A DNA stretch of 64,000 nt from Stenotrophomonas sp. 169. Lineage in GTDB: Bacteria > Pseudomonadota > Gammaproteobacteria > Xanthomonadales > Xanthomonadaceae. Under the pieces are notes generated by a model, which searched no databases, was not told where the DNA came from, and saw nothing but the letters and a program-made list of their open reading frames with translations. Below, piece after piece: positions 9,966-18,279 of the stretch. The translations under genes were made by a program, and so were the position numbers. The stretch's first letter is position 1. Each line of letters opens with the position of its first letter. The DNA lies in the NCBI RefSeq assembly GCF_014621775.1, contig NZ_CP061204.1, positions 2,190,501 through 2,254,500 of the forward strand, in the 5' to 3' direction.

Positions 9966-10812
9966 ACCGGGCTCGCCACTCGATGATGCGCAGGCGCCGC
10001 TGCGGGGTGGCCCGCTGCATTGGCTGCGGTCGGGCAGGGTGGAGGTGGCGTTAGCACCTGAAGCCGGCGGCCGGATTGCACAGATGCGGTACGACGGCGT
10101 GGACTGGCTGGTGGCCGAGCGCGAGGGCGGGGCGGCCGCGATCGGCTGGGGATGCTACCCGATGGTGCCTTGGGCTGGGCGCATCCGGCGTGGTCGCTTC
10201 ACCTTTGATGGCACGGAATTCGTGCTCCCTGCGAACCTTGGGACGCATGCGATCCACGGGGTGGGATTCTCGAGACCTTGGCGGCTTGAACCTCGCGATC
10301 CGGCCGCTGCCACGCTGACGCTGGCGCTTCCTGAGGACCGGTACTGGCCGTTCGGGGGCGTGGCGACACAGGCTATCCGGGTGCTGCCTGATGGCCTGCA
10401 GCTGCGACTTGCCGTGCAGGCCGGCGCCAAGGCAATGCCGGCCGTGATCGGCTGGCATCCGTGGTTTCGCAAGCCCGATGCGTTGCTGTTCTCGCCGCGT
10501 GCGATGTATCCGCGGGACGGGGAGGGCATCGCTACGCTGCCCTGCGTCACGCCTGCGCCCGGGCCGTGGGACGACTGCTTCATTAACGACGCTGAGGTGG
10601 TGCTGGTATCTGCGGGGCAGCGACTGCGGTTGCGGGCGGATGCGGACCACTGGGTGGTGTATGACGGAACTGCGCACGCGACGTGTGTGGAGCCACAAAC
10701 GGGGCCGCCTGATGGGTTCACGTTGGTGCCGAGGCGGCTGGGGGCGGGGGAACGGTTGGAGTTGGACTTTGTGCTTGGTTGGGAGACTGAGATCCATGCA
10801 GGATCTTGGTAG
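9955..10812 (+). CDS. aldose 1-epimerase (galactose mutarotase family)
   Basis: 285 aa, beginning 11 bases before the previous stop. It has the mutarotase beta-sandwich motifs: GRIRRGRFTFDG, H98/H101 in THAIHGVGF, H168 in GWHPWF and the catalytic-base candidate E246 in CVEPQTGPPD. It interconverts alpha and beta anomers of sugars released by the retaining and inverting glycosidases encoded upstream, so xylose or arabinose is a more likely substrate than galactose here. There is no signal peptide, so it is cytosolic. It closes the xylan operon. Beyond it GC falls and about 230 bases hold no gene I can support, marking the edge of the variable zone. Confidence 0.9.
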   Translation: MALEPGSPLDDAQAPLRGGPLHWLRSGRVEVALAPEAGGRIAQMRYDGVDWLVAEREGGAAAIGWGCYPMVPWAGRIRRGRFTFDGTEFVLPANLGTHAIHGVGFSRPWRLEPRDPAAATLTLALPEDRYWPFGGVATQAIRVLPDGLQLRLAVQAGAKAMPAVIGWHPWFRKPDALLFSPRAMYPRDGEGIATLPCVTPAPGPWDDCFINDAEVVLVSAGQRLRLRADADHWVVYDGTAHATCVEPQTGPPDGFTLVPRRLGAGERLELDFVLGWETEIHAGSW

Positions 10813-11039
10813 AGATCATTGAGATCCGACCACGGCAAGAGCGCGGGCCGCACGGAACCGCTGAGGCATCATGGGCGTGCAAGCAACGAAGCGATGTGCA
10901 TGTCATTATTTGATCCGCGGCACAGCCGATCAACTTATGGGGCTGCGGTTGACCAGGAGCCTGGGCCACGAATGGATAACGATGAGGCATGCAAGAATGA
11001 AAACATCCAGACGAGGCACTGAAGCCGCTCGCGCACGAC

Positions 11040-11468
11040 ATGAATAAACTATCTTCGCTGAGCTGCTTCGCTTTGATCCTCACTGCATGTAATGGCGGCG
11101 ACCATCCCGTTGATGCCAAGTTGCCTGACCCATGTGTAATCAAGACCAATGGCGCGCCCCCGTCGTGCGAAGTCTCAGCCCAGCACCTACTGTCTGCTGG
11201 GCAGGAATTCACTGGGAAGATCGTATCCGTATCGCTCTACTACCCCGGCTATAACGCAAGTCTCTTGTTCTCAGGGCAAGAGTCCGCGGAGATTCACGAT
11301 CTATCGTCAGCGTTCGTTTTCGACCCGACTTCGCTGCGTGGCGGGAGGAGTTTGGAAGATGGCCCTGAGTTGGCTGCCGGATACTATCGGGTTCGTGCCC
11401 GTTTCCAACAGGTCGAGCCGCCGGGTGCGTCGGCACCATCTCCTACCAAGGCTGTGGGAACGTGCTAA
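11040..11468 (+). CDS. small lipoprotein, unknown function (divergent member of local family)
   Basis: 142 aa. The lipobox LILTAC puts the lipidated Cys near residue 17. The mature part, CEVSAQHLLSAGQEFTGK followed by a hydrophobic strand and SAEIHDLSSA, follows the same order of features as the two lipoproteins at 12078-12581 and 12969-13469 (CRVSFRA, then FDGR, then LFVLxSSKELF), so it may be a distant third paralogue. No catalytic motif is visible. GC is lower than in the xylan operon. The ribosome-binding site is weak. Function unknown. Confidence 0.65.
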   Translation: MNKLSSLSCFALILTACNGGDHPVDAKLPDPCVIKTNGAPPSCEVSAQHLLSAGQEFTGKIVSVSLYYPGYNASLLFSGQESAEIHDLSSAFVFDPTSLRGGRSLEDGPELAAGYYRVRARFQQVEPPGASAPSPTKAVGTC

Positions 11469-11530
11469 ATGGCAATCAGTGCACTGGAAAAAACATCCAC
11501 TGCAGCGACACAAGGTGACACGTTTTGGCT

Positions 11531-12019
11531 GTGAAATCATTGATACTGACCTTGGCCCAAGCCAACGCAGCGACTCAAAAACTCTTGGTTGGCGCATATC
11601 TGGACAGCTTCAGCGTTACCAGCGTGTCGGTATCTCTGCAGTTCATCAACCCTGCACTGGTTCAGCGCACGAACCTTTTGGTCGATGTCGATTTTACGTG
11701 TCCTGCTGCAGTCCTCAGTCCTTTCTCGAAGACACGCATTGCCGAGGACGAGGATTTCTTCGTTGAACGCAGCATCTTCATTTCACAGGTATTCAATTGC
11801 ATCGGCAAAGTGATTGACCGCATGCACGTGGAGGAGGACGGCAGACTTGTTCTGGTGATTGGAGATGTGTCCGTCGAGCTGCACGTCTCTGCTGATGATT
11901 GGGCAGATGATGACTCGGTTTGGAGCATTGCATTGGACGGTGCGGACGCTCATCACTCGGCGATAAGCGCGGTCTCATGCATCGCAGATGAGTCGATTTT
12001 GTTTGTGGCGGAGTGCTGA
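11531..12019 (+). CDS. hypothetical protein, small acidic
   Basis: About 162 aa from GTG 11531; a TTG two codons upstream at 11525 is the other candidate start. Composition is acidic in the C-terminal half (SADDWADDDSVWSIALDG). A tiny open frame at 11469-11534 begins directly after the preceding stop and overlaps this GTG (GTGA), which may couple translation. I do not recognise the family. The size, acidity and neighbourhood of small lipoproteins are compatible with an immunity or accessory protein, but that is inference. Confidence 0.5.
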   Translation: MKSLILTLAQANAATQKLLVGAYLDSFSVTSVSVSLQFINPALVQRTNLLVDVDFTCPAAVLSPFSKTRIAEDEDFFVERSIFISQVFNCIGKVIDRMHVEEDGRLVLVIGDVSVELHVSADDWADDDSVWSIALDGADAHHSAISAVSCIADESILFVAEC

Positions 12020-12077
12020 CCAGTCTTCCATTCTGAACGTTTAAACTCGATGCGAGCGACGAGTCGAAGCTTGTCAG

Positions 12078-12581
12078 ATGAGTAATAGCGGGCTCGCAAC
12101 TTGTGCCGTTGTGCTTGCGCTTGTCCTGCCCGGATGTAGTCCTGATAACAGTCTGGCGCAACATGGTCTTGACTGTGGAAGGCCGGCGCAGCCTGCCTGC
12201 AGGGTGTCATTCAGGGCTATTGCGGAAGACAGTCAACGATTCGATGGTCGTTCAATACGGATCGAGGGATATCTTGGTGTCTCAAGGGAGCTCTTTGTGT
12301 TGAATTCCAGCAAGGAACTCTTTGAGGCGGGTGTGACTGACGAAGTCGCAATCAGGCTCAGGGGGCCGGTTGATGTACAGAAACGCATCTTCCAAGAGCA
12401 TGCGTATTCCTGGGTATCCGTGGTAGGCACCTTCAAAATTAGAGCAACAACCGGCACTATTGATGATCTGCTGCTTGGAGAACTCTTCGCGCCTCTCGAA
12501 GTGCGTTCGTTGAGGTTGCCATTAGCGATGGGTCGTCACAGCTTCGGTGACGTGATTCATAATCTTGAGGACATCAAATAG
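12078..12581 (+). CDS. small lipoprotein, paralogue of the 12969-13469 protein
   Basis: 167 aa. The lipobox LVLPGC marks a lipidated Cys near residue 20. The mature domain contains PACRVSFRAIAED, RFDGRSIRIEGYL, LFVLNSSKELFEAGVTDE and SWVSVVGTFK, and nearly every one of these blocks recurs in the opposite-strand gene at 12969-13469 (roughly 60 percent identity by eye). It is probably exported and anchored in a membrane. The fold and role are not recognised. The two copies face each other across about 390 bases. Confidence 0.7.
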   Translation: MSNSGLATCAVVLALVLPGCSPDNSLAQHGLDCGRPAQPACRVSFRAIAEDSQRFDGRSIRIEGYLGVSRELFVLNSSKELFEAGVTDEVAIRLRGPVDVQKRIFQEHAYSWVSVVGTFKIRATTGTIDDLLLGELFAPLEVRSLRLPLAMGRHSFGDVIHNLEDIK

Positions 12582-12732
12582 CGTGTGATTCTGCTCAGCA
12601 TTACTGGCCACTACTGCCCGCGCGCTCGTCGTGCCCTCACCTAGGCGCAAGGCCTCGAACAAATAAACATGCCGCATGTCTTCCACGGCGATTCAGCCGT
12701 TCCCAGCAGTGTCCGCACCATCGTCAACTCTG

Positions 12733-12945
12733 TCATGAACCTCTGATTTCCTCATGCGTGTTGTAAGGCGCAAGTGAGACGCGGCACGTCGCCAACACGC
12801 AATCGTGCTGCAGCAGCGGATGCGCGCAGGAGCACATCGCCATCCCCTCCAACCCCAGCAGCGTCGCAAGGCAGTGCGCGTTCGTGCCGTCGATCAGGAA
12901 TGACACCGTCGCTGTTTTTGCAGGTGCCTCCTCAATGACGCGCAA
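12733..12945 (-). CDS. possible small ORF or remnant, unknown
   Basis: A 70-codon frame between the two paralogous lipoprotein genes, ending in LAPYNTHEEIRGS. It is Cys-rich (CSCAHPLLQHDC) with no family signature and no clear ribosome-binding site. The rest of the 12582-12968 gap shows nothing I can support. It may be a decayed gene; low confidence. Confidence 0.22.
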   Translation of the reverse strand: MRVIEEAPAKTATVSFLIDGTNAHCLATLLGLEGMAMCSCAHPLLQHDCVLATCRVSLAPYNTHEEIRGS

Positions 12946-12968
12946 GCCATCGATTGTTCAGAGCGTCC

Positions 12969-13469
12969 CTAGTTCAAGTCCTTAAGATCGATGGCTGCTT
13001 CGTCAAAGGTCTCTCTTCTTCTGGGAATTGGAAATCGAAGGGCCCTGACCTCTGTTGGCCGATGCAGCTCGCCTATCAAAATGTCATCTGTAGTTCCGTT
13101 CCTCTCTTTGGTCTTGAACGTTCCAGTAACTGATACCCAAGAATAACCGTGCTGATCGTACATTTGACGCTGCGAATCCAAAGGCCCTCTAATCCTTACA
13201 AAAACTTCGTCGGTAACTCCTGCGTCAAAGAGCTCCTTGCTTGAGCTCAAAACGAAGAGTCTCGCTGAGACAACGAGGTAACCCTCAATTCTCACCTTGC
13301 GGCCGTCGAATGACGCTGGATCAGCTGCGAGCGCGCGGAAGGATACTCGGCATACGCTCTCTTTTTTCTCTGATTCGCAGAGTTGCGGAGTGCCGCTTCT
13401 TGACCTGTCTGCGCATCCTGCCAGAGAGGTTGCGTAGAAAGCCAAAATAAGGAAGAAACGCACCATCAC
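12969..13469 (-). CDS. small lipoprotein, paralogue of the 12078-12581 protein
   Basis: 166 aa. The signal peptide ends at the lipobox SLAGC (Cys18). The mature part has CRVSFRALAADPASFDGR, RIEGYLVVSARLFVL, SSKELFDAGVTDEVFVR and SWVSVTGTFK, matching the plus-strand copy at 12078-12581 block for block. The start could be either of two adjacent ATGs. The inverted arrangement of two alleles suggests duplication or stacking by recombination. Function unknown. Confidence 0.7.
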   Translation of the reverse strand: MMVRFFLILAFYATSLAGCADRSRSGTPQLCESEKKESVCRVSFRALAADPASFDGRKVRIEGYLVVSARLFVLSSSKELFDAGVTDEVFVRIRGPLDSQRQMYDQHGYSWVSVTGTFKTKERNGTTDDILIGELHRPTEVRALRFPIPRRRETFDEAAIDLKDLN

Positions 13470-13531
13470 TTTAGCCCTCTGATTGACCGGTTTTGTTCAA
13501 CTCTTACACACTTGAAGTAATGGATACATAG

Positions 13532-13732
13532 TTCGTTGAATTCCATCTCTCAGTTGAAGTCCGAACTATCCATTTTAGCTGTATCAATGTCGAGGCGCCG
13601 AACGTGCACCCCGACACCAAATTCAGCCTGTCTCCTGACGGGACGTTCGAGTACCAGGACGAGGAGCTCACGAGCCATGCGAAGATTGAATTGTCGCCTG
13701 ATCAGGCCGTCAGACTCACCCCAAGTGGCTGA
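13532..13732 (+). pseudogene. gene remnant without a start codon
   Basis: The frame opens after TAG 13529-13531 and runs to TGA 13730-13732. It reads as ordinary protein (NVEAPNVHPDTKFSLSP, then DGTFEYQDEELTSHAK, then IELSPDQAVRLTPSG). There is no ATG, GTG or TTG start in this frame, so it looks like the C-terminal part of a lost gene. The family is not recognised. Confidence 0.35.
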
Positions 13733-13801
13733 CGCGGACAGGATTCCCTAGAAGTTCTACGGCAGTCGCTACATCACTGCGATCCGTAGAGTGACACTGC
13801 C

Positions 13802-13894
13802 TCAACCCGCACCACCGAGCCAGATCATCGCGAAGGTGCAGATGATGCAGCCCACAAGAATCAGAAAAAATGTCTGCAGCGTGCCGGCAATCAT
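13802..13894 (-). CDS. possible 30-residue single-span membrane protein
   Basis: ATG at 13894 follows AGGCAGGAAC, a good ribosome-binding site. The frame encodes 30 residues that are almost wholly hydrophobic (QTFFLILVGCIICTFAMIWL) and ends at TGA 13802-13804. It would form one transmembrane helix with a very short tail. Nothing else coding-like competes in this gap. Small membrane peptides of this kind can be toxins, holin-like or regulatory; no homologue is recognised. Its shortness makes chance occurrence a real possibility. Confidence 0.4.
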   Translation of the reverse strand: MIAGTLQTFFLILVGCIICTFAMIWLGGAG

Positions 13895-14065
13895 GTTCCT
13901 GCCTAATAGGTAATACCCCCATGTGAACTCAGGTTTTCGCTTGGGCGCATGGTGTTCTTTCAACGTGGCCTCCCGGCTTTGGTGCCTTTTCTGCGGCGTG
14001 GCATGTATTGCCCAGATAGACTACGGCTCTGGAGCGGCCGCAGCTACTCGCATTTCAAGACCGAC

Positions 14066-14683
14066 ATGCCCATACCTCGTGACCTTCCGTCGCAACCTCG
14101 CAAACTTCCTCGCCAGGCGCGCTCGATCAGCACCGTGGACGCCATCCTTGAAGCAGCAGCCCGTCTGCTCGAGCAGCAGAAGTTCCATGCGTTCAGTACG
14201 AACGCGATTGCGGCCCTTGCGGGTGTCAGCACTGGCTCGCTGTATCAGTACTACCCGGATAAGGAGGCTGTCCTGCGAGCGCTGATCATCAGGGAAATGC
14301 AGGGCAGGGTGGATCACGCAGTGGAAGCGATGCGGCAGCACACAGGCCCCGGGGCCGTCATGGCCGGGGTCGCTGCAGCACTGGCCCATGCGCAAGGGAG
14401 GCCAGCGCTGACGACGCAACTCGCATTCGCGGAACCCATGATCCTCGCTGCACCGCACGACAGCGCTCTCACCACGGGTCTGTTCATTGCGCTGGAACAA
14501 GCGATCCAGCGAGACCACGGGGTATCGGCACAGCTCGCCACTGACTTGGCCCACGATGTCTTGGGCATCTGCAAGGGCATGCTGCTCTCGGCGGCTGCCC
14601 GAAACTCCGTCAGTTCTGCCGACCTTGCCAAGAAGATCAGCGTTGCCGTTGGTTCCTATCTGGATGCGATAACCAAATCATGA
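14066..14683 (+). CDS. TetR-family transcriptional regulator
   Basis: 205 aa from ATG 14066 (MPIPRDLPSQPRKLPRQARS); an open extension to 13949 is not protein-like. The N-terminal helix-turn-helix is typical (TVDAILEAAARLL, then ALAGVSTGSLYQYYPDKEAVL). The C-terminal ligand-binding half is divergent, as usual for the family. Immediately downstream on the same strand lies the debris of a DHA2-type drug transporter (15555-15909), so this is probably an orphaned local repressor of an efflux pump. No operator is obvious upstream. Confidence 0.85.
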   Translation: MPIPRDLPSQPRKLPRQARSISTVDAILEAAARLLEQQKFHAFSTNAIAALAGVSTGSLYQYYPDKEAVLRALIIREMQGRVDHAVEAMRQHTGPGAVMAGVAAALAHAQGRPALTTQLAFAEPMILAAPHDSALTTGLFIALEQAIQRDHGVSAQLATDLAHDVLGICKGMLLSAAARNSVSSADLAKKISVAVGSYLDAITKS

Positions 14684-14821
14684 AGGAAGAACAGGCGGTC
14701 TGACAAAGCCGCACGCGCCCGACGCACTGTTTCCTAGCGGTCTCAAGCGTCGGGAAGCGTCCCGTCGGCGCGCTCCCGGAGCCGGCTCGGAATCGTTACG
14801 GAGCCAGGTAAGTTAGAACCT

Positions 14822-15259
14822 TCAGCAGGGTTCGTGGGGCACGTCGCGCCAGCCCCCCTCGATGCGCCTGAAGCGATTACCTGAAATACATCGCTCACCC
14901 GGCCGCAATGGCGCCGGAGCGTATTCCGGGATGCTCAGCCTGATTGTTCGCGGACGGATGGCCTCCGCATCCCGCGCCAGCTCAGTGTTCAACCGTGCCA
15001 TTTCTCGGTCGAACTGTGCCTGTTCGGATTTCGTCATCGGACGCATCAGCTCGGCTGTCATGGCTGCCGCTTGCCGCCTAGCGTTCCACTCAATGAGTCC
15101 CATTGCTATTGCGACCGCTGCCGCCACCCCTAGGCAGATTCCCAGCCATGGAATCTCCGGTCGATTTCGATAGGTTGAGTTGGAGCTGGAACGCTCCCTG
15201 AAATGCACTTCCGCCATGTCTTGTTTGCCAAACGTCGGCTCCTGCCGTTCGCGTTCCAT
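14822..15259 (-). CDS. hypothetical single-span membrane protein
   Basis: 145 aa if started at MERERQEP; ATGs at 15289 and 15217 are alternatives. A charged N-terminus is followed by one transmembrane helix (IPWLGICLGVAAAVAIAMGL), a helical Arg/Glu-rich stretch (MTKSEQAQFDREMARLNTEL) and a C-terminal motif GERCISGNRFRRIEGGW ending in Cys. The two Cys residues flanking a WR core suggest a small periplasmic disulfide-stapled tail. I recall similar tails in uncharacterised xanthomonad proteins but cannot name a family. Confidence 0.6.
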   Translation of the reverse strand: MERERQEPTFGKQDMAEVHFRERSSSNSTYRNRPEIPWLGICLGVAAAVAIAMGLIEWNARRQAAAMTAELMRPMTKSEQAQFDREMARLNTELARDAEAIRPRTIRLSIPEYAPAPLRPGERCISGNRFRRIEGGWRDVPHEPC

Positions 15260-15554
15260 ACCATCCCCAAAGCGTGTCCCGGTTCGCATTGTAAGGGTGT
15301 GTAGGGCAGGGTCCCTACGGCAAAAGCGTGACCCGCCCTGAAGTGGTTACCGCCCGCGGCTGATGCGCACCACAATGGAAGGCTGCTCGCTGCAGCCGCA
15401 GTCTTCTTCGCCTTATGGCATCGCGCAGATTGTCCACGTTTGGTCTCCTGCAGGAGCCGGCCCGTGGAATCCATTGCAATTGGTGATGCGCGATGTTGCA
15501 GGTCAGCGACCGCCGGACCATGTCAGAGGGCTCGAGGCTGTGACACTCGGCGAC

Positions 15555-15909
15555 GTACACATGCTGCTTGTCCAGGGAGGCCAGTGGATGATTGTTCTGC
15601 TGGCTGCGCTGGGCATCTCATTGAGCATCGGCCTGACTGCGTCGCCCATTGCGATCATGGGCAGTGCACCTGAAGAGAAAGCCGGGGCGGCCAATGCACT
15701 GGAAGCCACCCGCTACGACTTGGGTACGGGCCTGGGCATCACCGGATTTGGGCTGGTGCTGGCATCCAGCTACCGCAACGCCATCGAACTACCCGGCGGC
15801 CTTCCTGCCGGCATGGCAGCCAAGGCAACAGAATCCATCGGCGAAACCCTGGTCGCGGCGCAGGCGCTGGAGGGGGGCGGGGGTTGCCAGAGCCATTGCC
15901 GATGCTTAG
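15555..15909 (+). pseudogene. C-terminal remnant of a DHA2-family MFS drug transporter
   Basis: The translation contains the last helices of a 14-span QacA/SmvA-like pump (LLAALGISLSIGLTASPIAI, EKAGAANALEATRYDLGTGL, LASSYRNAIELPGGLPAGM). The first two thirds of the gene are absent. A change of frame in a G-rich run near 15875 leads to a stop at 15907-15909. It lies 0.9 kb after a TetR gene, suggesting a former regulator-pump pair. Nothing else is evident in 15290-15554. Confidence 0.6.
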
Positions 15910-16023
15910 CATCGCTGCAGCACGATCGACCAGGAAGCGCCTGGTTCCGGCAGAAGCTCCAAAGCTTGCGTAGCGTACGTGCGCGGTAGAGCGCGAGTTG
16001 GTAAAACGGACAAGGAAGCGCTC

Positions 16024-17196
16024 ATGACACGGCAAATCACAAAACTCGTAATCGGCGCGGGCATCATGGCTATCGCGGCGCAAGTCGGGGCCAGCGAGTT
16101 TCTGATCGATATGCAGGGTGCAGCCGGAAAGCGTGTCAATGTGTACGCCAATGACGCGGCGACCGACCACACGCCGGTCGATGATGTCACGAATCCTGGC
16201 CCAGACCGGATCCGTCAGATTGATCTGACAATGGTCTATGAAGCGATCGACCAACCCCTATGGTTGGAATATCAACTCCAGTTCAAATGCCCCAAGCCGA
16301 GCAAACGCGGCCGTGGCGCGCCCAAGCACAAGGCTGATTCAACCGGGATGTTGGACACGCCGGATTCGGTGGAATTCCGGGTGGCCAGCGGCACAAAGTC
16401 CATGAAACAGGATCCGGCGATCATTGATCTCCAGCCCACCGATTGGCAAAGTACGAGCAGCCACACGATGCGACAGGCATGGAACGTAGCCTGCAACAGT
16501 GACAGCATTATCGGCGCCAAAGAAGCTGCGTCCATCGATCGTGTGGTTCTGTCCGACACATTGCGACCGAAACTGGCAGCCATTGGTTTGACTGGACTGG
16601 AACTGGTCCCCGATGGACTGTCGATGAGTTCCCTTGCCGACTTTACCTGGGAAAAGCTGTGGTCCGATGTGCCGAGGCCCGCGATCAATAACGGCCGCAA
16701 GCTGACGGCTGCAGAATCGGCAGCGCACAAGGCAAAATTGGTGCAAATGCAGCAACGCGTAACCGAAGCACAGGGGAGGGTGCAGGGCAATCTGGCGACG
16801 ATGAAGGCCGATCTGGATTTTACTCAGACTGCCGCTGAGTACCGGGGAAAAAGGCGTTTAACGCGCAGTGAATCGCTCCTGATCCAGGTGTGGGCAGGTA
16901 AGACTGAGCAAGAGGTCGTCGCCGCGAACGGCAACGCATCTGTCCGTCAGGCCGGGATCGCGCGGACGCTCTCTTACGGGCAGTCCTTTGACAATCGCGT
17001 CATGTGGCAGAACCTCGCGACCGGCGCGACGTATGACGGCGGCGGCTATAAAAGCTGCAACGTCCGCTATGTGCTGATCCCGGACAGCGCCGGGATGCTG
17101 AGGGTTGCCGATGTGAATGTGTTCGGTGAAGCAAGTGGCGACACAAGAGGGATGCGTGGCGCCTGCACCGACATCTTGAACGTGCCAAACGGCTGA
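16024..17196 (+). CDS. secreted protein of unknown function
   Basis: 390 aa from ATG 16024, preceded by AAGGA; an in-frame upstream start at 15979 would spoil the signal peptide. The signal sequence MTRQITKLVIGAGIMAIAAQ is followed by a beta-rich domain and a Lys/Arg-rich loop (KCPKPSKRGRGAPKHK). A C-terminal segment (QVWAGKTEQEVVAANG, later GYKSCNVRYVLIPDSAG) recalls the W-G-x-P plus Cys-strand pattern of BamE/SmpA-like lipoproteins. It converges with the secreted gene 17206-17772, ten bases apart. Not recognised as a named family. Confidence 0.65.
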   Translation: MTRQITKLVIGAGIMAIAAQVGASEFLIDMQGAAGKRVNVYANDAATDHTPVDDVTNPGPDRIRQIDLTMVYEAIDQPLWLEYQLQFKCPKPSKRGRGAPKHKADSTGMLDTPDSVEFRVASGTKSMKQDPAIIDLQPTDWQSTSSHTMRQAWNVACNSDSIIGAKEAASIDRVVLSDTLRPKLAAIGLTGLELVPDGLSMSSLADFTWEKLWSDVPRPAINNGRKLTAAESAAHKAKLVQMQQRVTEAQGRVQGNLATMKADLDFTQTAAEYRGKRRLTRSESLLIQVWAGKTEQEVVAANGNASVRQAGIARTLSYGQSFDNRVMWQNLATGATYDGGGYKSCNVRYVLIPDSAGMLRVADVNVFGEASGDTRGMRGACTDILNVPNG

Positions 17197-17205
17197 AATC
17201 ATTGC

Positions 17206-17772
17206 CTATTTGTGAGCCGCGCTCATGCAAGCCGAAAGCTGGCGATACGCCAGCTGCAGCTGGACAACCTTTGAGCGGAACACCTCTTTCCCCTGAAACT
17301 GGATGGCGAGCTCATTGGTATCCGGCTTTTCCTGCACCGATTTCTTCACGTCGATGGTCAGCAACAACGCGCCACTGCTCTGGCCCGGCATGCTCACATG
17401 GGCGGCTTGGGCGTTCTGCGTGGGGTGGTTGGTAGATGACAGCGTGATCGGAACGATCTCGGTCTTTGTCACCGGGGGGATTGCCTCACTGATGAACCAA
17501 ACGCCGCCATGATCCTTTCGCGCCATCCCAGCCTCGGCGGGACCGCGAATCGAAAACGTGGAATCTGGCGTGATGAAATTAACGGAGCAGTGGTAACCGG
17601 TGTTGACGGGTTCGCGTACCAGCACCCAATTGCCCTCAACCCCTTTGTAGAAAGATTCGCTGAACATCGGCTTATCCGGATCCGCGCCGCCGAGCAACTC
17701 AGGGGCGACTTGAGCAACGCAGGGGCTGGTCCATGCGATTGCAACTACTACGCCGATCAGCCAATTCTTCAT
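17206..17772 (-). CDS. secreted protein of unknown function
   Basis: 188 aa with a clear signal peptide (MKNWLIGVVVAIAWTSPCVA). The mature part is beta-rich (SFYKGVEGNWVLVREPVNTG, YHCSVNFITPDSTFSIRG), containing one Cys pair candidate (in YHCSV and SACMSAAHK). It is probably periplasmic. There is no catalytic signature. It converges on the secreted gene 16024-17196. Function unknown. Confidence 0.65.
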   Translation of the reverse strand: MKNWLIGVVVAIAWTSPCVAQVAPELLGGADPDKPMFSESFYKGVEGNWVLVREPVNTGYHCSVNFITPDSTFSIRGPAEAGMARKDHGGVWFISEAIPPVTKTEIVPITLSSTNHPTQNAQAAHVSMPGQSSGALLLTIDVKKSVQEKPDTNELAIQFQGKEVFRSKVVQLQLAYRQLSACMSAAHK

Positions 17773-17992
17773 CTAAAAGCGCTCTCCATTCGTTGGTCCT
17801 CGACGTACGGTCTGGTGCAATTCCTGTCCTGGCCTTATGCAAGCGGCTAGGGGCTATAGCTTAGCTTCAACTTATCCGCGGCAGTTAGGCAGCCAGGCAA
17901 ATAGGCAGAGCGCACAGGTTGGCCCGTCAGGAGCGTGCAAGCCGAGGATGGGGCTGGAACGCGCTGGCCAAGCCGGAGGCACCCAACACGTC

Positions 17993-18020
17993 ATTTCGCA
18001 TAATGTATATTATGTTATAC
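17993..18020 (+). other. dif: dif-like XerCD recombination site
   Basis: A 28-bp site: left (XerC) arm ATTTCGCATAA, 6-bp centre TGTATA, right (XerD) arm TTATGTTATAC. Compared with E. coli dif recalled from memory, the centre and the inner part of both arms are identical; only the outer four bases on the left and two positions on the right differ. In E. coli this is where XerC/XerD resolve chromosome dimers under FtsK control. GGGNAGGG octamers read toward it from both sides. It sits in a 500-base gene-free gap (17773-18279) where I see no other feature. Confidence 0.75.
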
Positions 18021-18279
18021 GTGCGCGTATGCTACCAGCGCAAGGATGTCTCATCGAATGTAGGCTTTCCTAATTGCTGTCGTTTTCGCACTTAATTGCG
18101 CCGCACATTGAATTTGCTGATTTTTTTTGACCAGTTTGGCGACAACAATTAGGGATGACGTCGTCGTTCCTAGTTAGCCCTGCTTGCGGGCTCTGAGTTG
18201 TTCTGCAAGAACAATTGCACTTCCGCAGCTCAAACAGTGATCATCTGGATCTCGCTGTCCCTACATTGGTACGTTCTGC

